Positions 37,569 through 45,516 of a stretch of DNA of 64,000 nucleotides are shown here, one piece after another. The translations under genes were made by a program, and so were the position numbers. Source of the DNA: Beijerinckiaceae bacterium (GTDB lineage: Bacteria > Pseudomonadota > Alphaproteobacteria > Rhizobiales > Beijerinckiaceae); contig JAPZUD010000006.1 of the NCBI GenBank assembly GCA_027533425.1, forward strand, positions 1 to 64,000. Direction: 5' to 3'. The notes beneath the pieces were generated by a model that ran no database searches, was not told where the DNA came from, and saw only the letters and a list, made by a program, of their open reading frames with translations. Numbering within the stretch: the first letter of the stretch is position 1; every line of letters begins with the position of its first letter.

Positions 37569-38585
37569 TCAGCCGGCATCCGGCGCCAGCGGCAGGCCGG
37601 CAATCAGGTTCTGTGGCTTGATGCGGACCAGCCGGTCCGCTGTGGAGCCCAGCAGCGCGAAAGCCTTCCTGCCGCGCTTGTCGGCGCGGATCCGGGCATG
37701 ATCGGGCAGGGTGAAGGTGAAGAGGGCCAGCAACCGCGCCCGCTGGTCGTCGCTCAGGGCTTCGCCGTTCCAGACGCGGTTGCCGATCGCCGTGCCCTCG
37801 GCATCCAGCGCCACGAACCACGCAAAGCGCTCCTCGGAGAAGGAATCGACCGGCGTGAAAGCGATCTCGATTCCGAGCAGATGCCGGATCCAGCGCGTCA
37901 TCGCCCGCGCCAGGGCAGGCCGGCCATGCGTGGGATTCGTCAGGTCAAAGACCAGATCATGCGCATCGCTGCGGCCGTGATAGCCCGCCGCCGTCTCGGG
38001 CGAGAGCACCTCCAGTTCCGATACGGCCGGCCCGCCGAGCATCGAGAGCAGGGGCGAATGGTCGCGCGCATGCTCGTGCTGCTCGATCGCCTCCTGATCG
38101 GCGAGGAGGACCGAACCCTCGTGGACGGTCACGCGCTGGGTGCGCCAGAAGCATTCGGCGGCGCGCAGCACATGGGCATCCTCTTCCTCGTCGAACGCGT
38201 TCCGCGCAACAAGATGCACCAGTTGCTGGAGGAAGAGCGGCGGAATGCCGGAAAGGTCGCCCCGGACCAGCGAGAGATAGGCGGCCTCGAGGGTCGGCGC
38301 GGCGAGGATCCGGTCCCGGAAGGCGAGGAACAGCCCGAGATTCTCGCGCGCATCGGCATCGGCGATCAGCGCGATCTCATCGGCTGCCACCACCTGCCGC
38401 GGCGTCTCGAGCAGGCTGGCATGCAGGCCGCGCTCGACAGGGCAGGCCTCCGCCGGAGGCACCAGTTCAGGCCGGGCGAGATAGGCGCGCAGGAAAGCAT
38501 CCGTCGCCACGAGACCGCCTCCCTCGATCCGGTCGACAAGGTGATGGCCGCTCGCCACCCAGAAATCAGGCCGTTCCGGAATCAT
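37569..38585 (-). CDS. DUF6352 family protein
   Basis: PDFWVASGHHLVDRIEGGGLVATDAFLRAYLARPEL; position in FDH cluster. Confidence 0.75.
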   Translation of the reverse strand: MIPERPDFWVASGHHLVDRIEGGGLVATDAFLRAYLARPELVPPAEACPVERGLHASLLETPRQVVAADEIALIADADARENLGLFLAFRDRILAAPTLEAAYLSLVRGDLSGIPPLFLQQLVHLVARNAFDEEEDAHVLRAAECFWRTQRVTVHEGSVLLADQEAIEQHEHARDHSPLLSMLGGPAVSELEVLSPETAAGYHGRSDAHDLVFDLTNPTHGRPALARAMTRWIRHLLGIEIAFTPVDSFSEERFAWFVALDAEGTAIGNRVWNGEALSDDQRARLLALFTFTLPDHARIRADKRGRKAFALLGSTADRLVRIKPQNLIAGLPLAPDAG

Positions 38586-39127
38586 GTCCTGTCCGTTCCC
38601 TTCAGGCCGGCCATGCCGGCAAGATCGAGTTGCTCGTCGGGCGCCTCGTCGGGCACCTCCATGAAACTGAAGGCCCGCGAATGCCGTTCATCCGTTCCCG
38701 GCAGCAGGGTCCGGAAGCGCTCGACGATCTCGCCATCCTCGACCACCCGGTGGATCGCGACAAGCACGCCGGGCCCGGGCGCCGCCAGTTCCTCGGCATA
38801 GGCAACCTCGCTTTCCGCCGCCGGCAGGGCCGCCGCGAGATCGGGCGCGCCGCAGCGTGCCACAAGTTGCTCGGCCAGCTGCCGGACCAGCAGGGACCGT
38901 TCGAGATCGGTGGCTTCGACGATCGTCGCCAGGGTTGACCAGCCGAAGCTCTCCACGCCCAGCAGGCCGGAGCGAAAGGCCGAGCGTTCCTTGCCGAGCA
39001 GCCCGTCGACCGGCTGTTCCCAGAACAGGAACGTGCCCGGCACCGCCCACTCGCCGGGCTCGGCCGCGCGCGTGAACACAAAGGCATCGGAGGGATCGAG
39101 GCGGATCGTGCGCAACAATTTCGGCAT
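38582..39127 (-). CDS. DUF6505 family protein
   Basis: MPKLLRTIRLDPSDAFVFTRAAEPGEWAVPGTFLFWE; upstream in-frame ATG at 39145 lies inside the inverted repeat, so 39127 is preferred. Confidence 0.7.
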   Translation of the reverse strand: MPKLLRTIRLDPSDAFVFTRAAEPGEWAVPGTFLFWEQPVDGLLGKERSAFRSGLLGVESFGWSTLATIVEATDLERSLLVRQLAEQLVARCGAPDLAAALPAAESEVAYAEELAAPGPGVLVAIHRVVEDGEIVERFRTLLPGTDERHSRAFSFMEVPDEAPDEQLDLAGMAGLKGTDRT

Positions 39128-39129
39128 CT

Positions 39130-39398
39130 TAGGGCGAAAACTCATAAAGGAGGCGCATTTGATGGGAGTTTCGGGGTGAAAATGGCCGGAACCGGCGCGC
39201 AGCCTTGACGTCCGTCAGGGCAAGCGTTGGTTTCGAGGCAGTTTCTCTCCGAAACCCCACCGGAGGCGCGGTGAATTTGAATCATCTTTCGCGTCCTTTC
39301 CCTCCCAAACCCGACGGTTTGCTTCGGGAAAGCCCACGAAACCTGATTGGCAAATTCCCTCGCGTCAAATGTCGCCTCCTTTATGGGTTTTCGCCCTA
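39130..39398. repeat. TA-bounded non-coding element with ~33-bp terminal inverted repeats (MITE candidate)
   Basis: Left tagggcgaaaactcataaaggaggcgcatttga (39130-39162); right tcaaatgtcgcctcctttatgggttttcgcccta (39365-39398); reverse complements apart from 1 substitution and 1 indel. Confidence 0.7.
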
Positions 39399-40139
39399 GC
39401 CCCGCGGTTCGTTGAGCAGCGGATCGAACCAGTCCGGCCGCGCCAGGGCGGGCACCAGCTTTTCCCGCGCCTGCGCCTCGCCGCCCGGGCCCTGGATCAG
39501 CAGGTCGCCATTCTCGTCGATGCCGCGCCGGCCCCTGGACTCACCCTTCTCGAGGAACGAGAGATAGCGTGGCCCGATGCCGGAAAAACCGCGCTCCTGC
39601 CAGGAATCGACCTCGACGAGAAAATGCCGCGAGAACGAGGCGGCGAATGCCGGCGGGTTCCACGCCTCGAACCCCTCGTCATCCAGCGTGGTGATTTCGG
39701 GCGCAAGGCCGACGCCGAGTTCGCGCACGCCCCCGGCCCGCACCATCGCGCCGAAGACCAGCCAGTCCGGCGTCGCCTGGTCCTCCGCCCCCGGCGGATG
39801 GCCGAGTCGCCCCCCGCCGACCAGCGCGCCATCGAAATAGAGCGAGCCGGGATAGCGGATCGTGATCGGCTTTTCCGGCGGAGAGAGCACCGAAAGCGCC
39901 TCCGCGAGGGCATTCATTCCGGCAAAGAAGATTTTCCGTGCCAGCCATAATGGCTCTTCGGGTTCGAGCACCAGGGCGAATTCGATCAGCTCGAAACGGC
40001 CGACATAGTAGAGGCTGCCCGCGCCGCGATGGGCATCCCCCGTCGCGCTGGCCCCGGCCACGGCCGCCTGGAAGGCGTCTTCGCGCTCGCGGAGGCGGAT
40101 CGGGGTGATCAGGGGCGGAAAACGTGCAATATCGTCCAT
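39396..40139 (-). CDS. Biotin/lipoate ligase-like protein (DUF4444 type) of FDH cluster
   Basis: MDDIARFPPLITPIRLREREDAFQAAVAGASATGDAHRGAGSLYYVGRFELIEFALVLEPEEPL...; start trimmed from 40682. Confidence 0.75.
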   Translation of the reverse strand: MDDIARFPPLITPIRLREREDAFQAAVAGASATGDAHRGAGSLYYVGRFELIEFALVLEPEEPLWLARKIFFAGMNALAEALSVLSPPEKPITIRYPGSLYFDGALVGGGRLGHPPGAEDQATPDWLVFGAMVRAGGVRELGVGLAPEITTLDDEGFEAWNPPAFAASFSRHFLVEVDSWQERGFSGIGPRYLSFLEKGESRGRRGIDENGDLLIQGPGGEAQAREKLVPALARPDWFDPLLNEPRG

Positions 40140-40262
40140 GGTCCAGCTTTCGAGGCCGTTGTTGTTCCGGAAGGCCTGCCGGGGATCGGGAGGTGCCCCG
40201 AAGATCCCCCCTTGCTTCCGGCGAGACATTCTTATTTGAAGACATTCCAAAAAAGACAAGAG

Positions 40263-40281
40263 CGGGTGATCAAGACACCCG
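40263..40281. promoter_or_regulatory. Inverted repeat in the divergent FDH-cluster promoter region
   Basis: CGGGTG-atcaaga-CACCCG, 23 nt upstream of ATG 40304. Confidence 0.45.
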
Positions 40282-40303
40282 ACCGGAGAGGAGCCGGCAC
40301 CGC

Positions 40304-42370
40304 ATGCCCCCCAGCGCACCCGAAGGCACGCAGATGGACGGCAAGGCGCCGCAGATCGTGGTCTGCTCCTGCGAGAAAACCTTCGTTCCCGACCTCGCGG
40401 CCATGGCGGCCGGCCTCGGCCTCGCCGAAGGTTCGATCGCGGGCTGCTCGAATCTCTGCGGCGCCGAGCAGGACCGGCTCGCCCGGCTGGCCGCCGGCAC
40501 CGGCGGGCTGGTCGTTGCCTGCCGGCAGGAAGAGGCGACGCTCCGCGGCGTGCTCGAGGATGCCGGCTATTCCGGCAGCCAGACCTATCTCGATATCCGC
40601 AATGCCGGTGGCTGGTCGACCGAGAGCGCCGCAGCCGGGCCGAAAATGGCGGCTTTGCTCGCCGGCTCGATGCTCGAGCCACCGGCCCTGCCCTTCGTCA
40701 CGCTCGAGAGCCAGGGCGTGACCCTTGTCTACGGCACCGATGCCACGGCCATCGATGTCGCCCGGCGCCTCGCCGACACGCTCGACGTCACGGTCATCCT
40801 GCGCAGCCCGAAAGAGGTCGCGCCGCCGGCCAGACGGGAATTCCCGATCGCGCGCGGCCGCATCCGCCAGGCCAGCGGCCATCTCGGCGCCTTCCAGCTG
40901 GTCGTCGACGACTTCGCGCTTTCGCTGGCCTCCTCCCGTGCGGCTCTGGCTTTCGGTGATCCGCGCGACCAAGCCCGCTCGACCTGCGACCTCATCCTCG
41001 ATGTCACGGGAGACCGGCCGCTTTTCCCGGCCGATGACCTGCGGGACGGCTATCTCCGCGCCGACCCGCGGGATCCGGTCGCGCTCGACCGGCTGGTGAC
41101 CCGCGCGAAGGATCTCGTCGGCACATTCGACAAGCCGAAATACATCACCTTCGATTCCGGCCTCTGTGCCCATTCGCGCTCGACCATCACGGGATGCACG
41201 CGCTGCCTCGAGATCTGCCCGACAGGGGCCATCACACCGGCGGGAGACCATGTCTCGATCGATCCGCAGATCTGCGCCGGCTGCGGCGGCTGCGCCTCCG
41301 TCTGCCCGACCGGCGCGGCCAGCTATGCGCTGCCGGCGACGGATTACGTCCTGAAGAAGGTGCGGACCATGCTCCGCGCCTATGACCAGGCTGGCGGCCG
41401 TGATGCGACTCTGCTGTTCCACGATGCGGAACACGGCGAACCGATGATCGATGCCCTTGCCCGCTTCGGCGATGGCCTGCCTGCGCGCGTCATCCCCGTT
41501 GCACTCAACGAGGTGACACAGCTCGATCTGGCGGAAGTCGCCGGCAGTTTCGCCTACGGCGCCGCCGCCATCGCGGTGTTGACACACGCGAAACCAAGGC
41601 ACGACATCACCCCGCTGGTCAGGCTCGGCGAAACGCTGGCAAGCCTGCTCCCGGCGCTCGGCCATGCGCCGGAAGCCTTCGCCGTGATCAGCACCGACGA
41701 TCCCGATGCCCTGCTGGCGGGCCTCCGCGCCCTGCCGTCCGGCAGCAAGACGGGCAAGGCCAGCTTCCTGCCGCTCGGCGCGAAACGCCCGCTCACCATG
41801 CTCGCCCTGCGGGAATGGCATGCGGTCGCACCGGAGCGGCCGGCAGTGGTGCCGCTCGCCAAAGGCGCCGGCTTCGGCAAGGTCGAGGTCAACGCGGAAG
41901 GTTGCACGCTCTGCCTGTCCTGCGTCTCGACCTGCCCGGTCGATGCGCTCAGCGCCAATCCGGACCGGCCCGAACTGCGCTTCCAGGAGGATCTCTGCGT
42001 GCAATGCGGCCTCTGCCAGGCCACCTGCCCGGAAAAGGTCATTACCCTCGTTCCGCAACTCGATTTCACCCGGATCAATGCCAGCCCGGTCACGCTGAAG
42101 CACGAGGAACCCTATCCCTGCGACAAATGCGGCAAGCTCTTTGGCACGCGCTCGACCATCGAGAAGATCAAGACCAAGCTCGGTGGCAAGCACTGGATGT
42201 TCTCGGGCCCGAATGCCGACCGGCTGAAGCTGATCGGCTATTGCGATGATTGCCGCATCGAGACGGCCACGCTGCAGGGCTTCGACCCCTATGCCGGCCC
42301 GGAGCGCCCGCGCGTCCGGACGACCGAGGATTACTTCCGGGCCCATCCCGAGGATCCGGACAAGAGCTGA
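40304..42370 (+). CDS. Multi-[4Fe-4S] ferredoxin-like protein of FDH cluster
   Basis: CTRCLEICPTGAI, CAGCGGCASVCPTGA, CTLCLSCVSTCPVDA, CVQCGLCQATCPEKV; further Cys motifs at both ends. Confidence 0.9.
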   Translation: MPPSAPEGTQMDGKAPQIVVCSCEKTFVPDLAAMAAGLGLAEGSIAGCSNLCGAEQDRLARLAAGTGGLVVACRQEEATLRGVLEDAGYSGSQTYLDIRNAGGWSTESAAAGPKMAALLAGSMLEPPALPFVTLESQGVTLVYGTDATAIDVARRLADTLDVTVILRSPKEVAPPARREFPIARGRIRQASGHLGAFQLVVDDFALSLASSRAALAFGDPRDQARSTCDLILDVTGDRPLFPADDLRDGYLRADPRDPVALDRLVTRAKDLVGTFDKPKYITFDSGLCAHSRSTITGCTRCLEICPTGAITPAGDHVSIDPQICAGCGGCASVCPTGAASYALPATDYVLKKVRTMLRAYDQAGGRDATLLFHDAEHGEPMIDALARFGDGLPARVIPVALNEVTQLDLAEVAGSFAYGAAAIAVLTHAKPRHDITPLVRLGETLASLLPALGHAPEAFAVISTDDPDALLAGLRALPSGSKTGKASFLPLGAKRPLTMLALREWHAVAPERPAVVPLAKGAGFGKVEVNAEGCTLCLSCVSTCPVDALSANPDRPELRFQEDLCVQCGLCQATCPEKVITLVPQLDFTRINASPVTLKHEEPYPCDKCGKLFGTRSTIEKIKTKLGGKHWMFSGPNADRLKLIGYCDDCRIETATLQGFDPYAGPERPRVRTTEDYFRAHPEDPDKS

Positions 42371-42373
42371 TCG

Positions 42374-43660
42374 TCAGCGCGTGGCCTTGTCGAGGAAATC
42401 GACGAGCGCCTCGAGATCGGCGGGGTCACGCACCTGCTGCTCCGGCATCTTGGTGCCGGGCGTATAGGCCATCGGCCCGAGGGTGAAGAGCTTGGCGATG
42501 GTCTCGCGGCTCCAGACGATGTCCATCGCGGTCAACGCCGGCGAATAGGCATAGCCCGGTGCCGTGGCGATCCGCCGCCCCATCACGCCATGCAGCGTCG
42601 GGCCCGCGCGGTTGCCGTCATCCGGCGTCAGTGTATGGCAGGCGATGCAGGCCTTGAACACCTCCGCACCGCGATGCTGGGCGAAGCGCTGGATCAGGGC
42701 ATCGGTCTGGTCCGCAAGTACCGGATTGACCGGTTCGCCCGTCGCCACCAGCCAGCGGCGGACCAGCCGGTCCGCCCCGCCGGTCAGGATCTCGCGTCCA
42801 TCCGCCGAGAAGGCGAGCGACCAGAGCGGGAAGGCCGGCCCCGCCATCCGCCGGAAAACCTTGCGCTGGCCACGCTCGATCATCACCAGCGCGCCGCGGA
42901 AGCCGGCAACAGCCACGAGATCCGCCTTCGGCTCGACCGCCAGCGCAACAATCGGCACCTCGACGACAGGCATGGCCTCGAAGGCGCCGCTGGCCGGATC
43001 GATGAAGCGCAGCTGCCCGTCCGCCCCCGCAGCGAGAATCTCGCCACCGAGAATGGCCAACGTGTTCACCGGCAGGCCGATCTCCACCTGCAACGGGCTG
43101 CCGCCATTCCGGAGGATGCGCACGAGACCATCATAACCGGCGGTCACCAGCGTCCCGTCGGGCAGGAAAGCCACGGCATTGACCGGCCCGCGATGCCCCT
43201 CGACCCGCTGCGCCTCGCCGCCGGCCAGCGGCCAGAGCCGCACCGTGCCATCCCAGCTGGCAGAGGCGAGAACTTGCCCGTCCGGCGCGAGGGCAAGGCC
43301 GGCAATCGGCCCGCCATGGCCCTCGAGCACGCGATGCGGCAGGCTCTCGCCCGGGCGCCAGAGCGCGATCCGGCGATCCTCGCCGGCACTGGCGAACCCG
43401 CCATCCGGCAGACGCAGCACAGCATTGACCGCGCCGTCATGGAAGCGGTGGACCAGCAGGGCCCGCCCGGTCGCGAGGTCCCAACGGATGACGGTCGTAT
43501 CGAAACTGCCCGTGACCGCTTCGCCCGCCCCGATGGCAATGGTCCGGACCGGCCCGCCATGGCCGCGCAGGTCCGCAGAGCCAGCAGGTGCCCCGCCACC
43601 GGCGAGAGTGGCAGCAATCAGCAGGAAAAACGAGGCACGGCCTCTCGACGTCGACGACAT
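42374..43660 (-). CDS. WD40 beta-propeller fused to C-terminal class I cytochrome c
   Basis: Repeated GH...(V/A)LASASWDGTVRLWPL-type units; C-terminal CIACHTLTPDDGNRAGPTLHGVMGR and M-containing heme domain; N-terminal signal peptide. Confidence 0.9.
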   Translation of the reverse strand: MSSTSRGRASFFLLIAATLAGGGAPAGSADLRGHGGPVRTIAIGAGEAVTGSFDTTVIRWDLATGRALLVHRFHDGAVNAVLRLPDGGFASAGEDRRIALWRPGESLPHRVLEGHGGPIAGLALAPDGQVLASASWDGTVRLWPLAGGEAQRVEGHRGPVNAVAFLPDGTLVTAGYDGLVRILRNGGSPLQVEIGLPVNTLAILGGEILAAGADGQLRFIDPASGAFEAMPVVEVPIVALAVEPKADLVAVAGFRGALVMIERGQRKVFRRMAGPAFPLWSLAFSADGREILTGGADRLVRRWLVATGEPVNPVLADQTDALIQRFAQHRGAEVFKACIACHTLTPDDGNRAGPTLHGVMGRRIATAPGYAYSPALTAMDIVWSRETIAKLFTLGPMAYTPGTKMPEQQVRDPADLEALVDFLDKATR

Positions 43661-43723
43661 GCCTCAACATATGCGAAGGGGTTTCGGGACGGGAAGATCC
43701 AACTTGCCACAGGGGGCCATCGC

Positions 43724-43948
43724 GTGAGCGGAACAACACTCGACCTGATGGGGCTGAAATGCCCCCTGCCCGCCCTCAAGACACGCAAGGCCCTGAAGGG
43801 CCTGCCGCCGGGCACGCGCCTCGTCGTCACGGCGAATGATCCGCTGGCCGAGATCGATATCCCCAACCTCATCCGCGAAACCGGCGACACGTTGGTCTCG
43901 AGCCGGCGTGAACCGGATCGCCTCGTCTTCGAGATCGAGAAGGCCTGA
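43724..43948 (+). CDS. TusA-family sulfur carrier (GTG start)
   Basis: VSGTTLDLMGLKCPLPALKTRKALKGLPPGTRLVVTANDPLAEIDIPNLIRETG: CPxP motif. The ORF-track start at 42590 is antisense extension. Confidence 0.88.
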   Translation: MSGTTLDLMGLKCPLPALKTRKALKGLPPGTRLVVTANDPLAEIDIPNLIRETGDTLVSSRREPDRLVFEIEKA

Positions 43949-43957
43949 ACCGGCTGC

Positions 43958-45334
43958 TCAATGCGCCGGCTGGGCGAAAGCCAAAGCCGCCGCAACCGCG
44001 AGGATCCCGCGCGGCCGTGCCTCGGCCTGCATCAGCCGGCCCAGCCTTTCGCTGGCGAAGCGGTTCTGCCCGGCCCGTTCGGCCAGTCGCTTCGAGAGGA
44101 TCGCCCGGGCGAGCCGGGGCTCGCCCGAACGCAGCGCGCTCTCGATCAGGACCTGCTCGAAAACATCCCGCTGCGCGTCGCTCCCGCCGATGAGCACGAG
44201 GCTTGCACGGGCCGGGAGCAGATGCTCGAGCGCCTCGCCTGCATGCCCGTTCCGGAACGCCATCAATCCCCGGGCGACAAGGCCCCCTGCCCGCCGCGCG
44301 GCAAGCCCCTGCGAGGCATGGCTCGGCACAGAGCCGGCCAGCGATTCAGCCAGCCGGCCTGCAGCCTCATCCCGCCCGGCGCCGAGCAGCGCTAGCAGGT
44401 AATGCAGATCTGCGAAAACCAGCGACCGATCCTCAAGGCGCGCCTCGGCCTTGTCCGCCAGTTCTTCCCAACGCGTTCCGACATCGACGCCGTCGAGGCC
44501 GAGCCGGCTCAACAGCGAAGCGGCATTCGCGATATCCCGGAAATCATCGGTCTTCTCGGAGCGGATCTTCTCGTCATACAGGGCGAGCACCTCGCCGACC
44601 TGCCCTTTTTCCAGCCGGAACAAGGCAAGATGCCAGAAGAGATGGCCGCCGAAATTGTTGCAATGACCGAATTGATGGTCGCGCCCCTCGATCCAGCGGA
44701 TGCCGTCATCGATCCGCCCGGTCATCTCGTGAACATGGCTGACGGCATGAAGCCCCCAGGCATCGCGGGTCTCCATCGCCACAGCGCGCCGGCCAACCTG
44801 TTCGGCGGCAGCGTAATGGCCGTTCTCCTCCAGCGCGAAGGCATGGCAGCCCAGCATGAACCCGTAATCCGGATGATCGGCCGGAAGCGCCCGCAAGGCC
44901 CGTTCGATCGAGCGTAGCAGGCCGGGCTTGTCGCCGAGCATGAAGCGCAGCGCATGGGACAGCTTGATCGCGAGCGTATCGGCAGGGTTGTTGCGGATCA
45001 CGGCTTCAAGCTGGTCGATCGCAGCCCACCACGCGCCATGCGCTGCAGCGGACGCAGCCTCGACGAAAGCCCGTTCGCCGGTCAAAGGGCTTGAGGGCAG
45101 CAACTCCACCGCTCGGGCCGAGATGTCCTGTGCAGGGGAATGCAACTCACGCTTTGCCAGCAACGTCAGCATCATCGCCTTGGTGGCATGGGCCCGCGAC
45201 GAAGCAGGCTCGGCATCCAGCCATTGCTGAAGCAGGGCGGGCGTTTCGCGGCCATGAGAGAGGAAAGCCTGCGTGACCGCCCTTTCGTGGCTCAGGCTTT
45301 CGTCGCTCATTTTGATCTGCCTGATGGCGGACAT
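43958..45334 (-). CDS. TPR protein, TTC38-like
   Basis: ERALRALPADHPDYGFMLGCHAFALEENGHYAAAEQVGRRAVAMETRDAWGLHAVSHVHEMTGRIDDGIRWI. Confidence 0.82.
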   Translation of the reverse strand: MSAIRQIKMSDESLSHERAVTQAFLSHGRETPALLQQWLDAEPASSRAHATKAMMLTLLAKRELHSPAQDISARAVELLPSSPLTGERAFVEAASAAAHGAWWAAIDQLEAVIRNNPADTLAIKLSHALRFMLGDKPGLLRSIERALRALPADHPDYGFMLGCHAFALEENGHYAAAEQVGRRAVAMETRDAWGLHAVSHVHEMTGRIDDGIRWIEGRDHQFGHCNNFGGHLFWHLALFRLEKGQVGEVLALYDEKIRSEKTDDFRDIANAASLLSRLGLDGVDVGTRWEELADKAEARLEDRSLVFADLHYLLALLGAGRDEAAGRLAESLAGSVPSHASQGLAARRAGGLVARGLMAFRNGHAGEALEHLLPARASLVLIGGSDAQRDVFEQVLIESALRSGEPRLARAILSKRLAERAGQNRFASERLGRLMQAEARPRGILAVAAALAFAQPAH

Positions 45335-45475
45335 CGCATTCTCCCCGGGTCCGGAGGGCGCCTGCCCTCGCCCGGACACCATGCCTGTCTGGGGGCGAAC
45401 CCGCTTCACACAAGCGCTCGCGGCTGGATCAAGGCTTTGTGAGACGGTGAAATCGAGCGCAAAAATCCTTCTCAA

Positions 45476-45510
45476 AGAACAAAACGGAGGCTAAAGAGAA
45501 CAAAATGGAG
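45476..45510 (+). repeat. Tandem 14-bp repeat over yeeE-like leader/RBS
   Basis: AGAACAAAACGGAG (45476-45489) and AGAACAAAATGGAG (45497-45510), 21-nt period. Confidence 0.6.
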
Positions 45511-45516
45511 CATCCC

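Noticed and set aside
39127-39145. MSFRPK N-terminal extension of the DUF6505 protein
   Set aside because: These codons lie in the terminal inverted repeat; the MPKLLRTIRL start at 39127 is more likely the native N-terminus.
40232-42346. 704-aa minus-strand ORF opposite the poly-ferredoxin
   Set aside because: The plus strand carries canonical CxxCxxCxxxCP motifs; antisense artefact.
42590-43948. 452-aa plus-strand ORF ending in TusA
   Set aside because: Only the last 74 codons (GTG 43724) are TusA-like; the upstream part is antisense to the WD40-cytochrome c gene.
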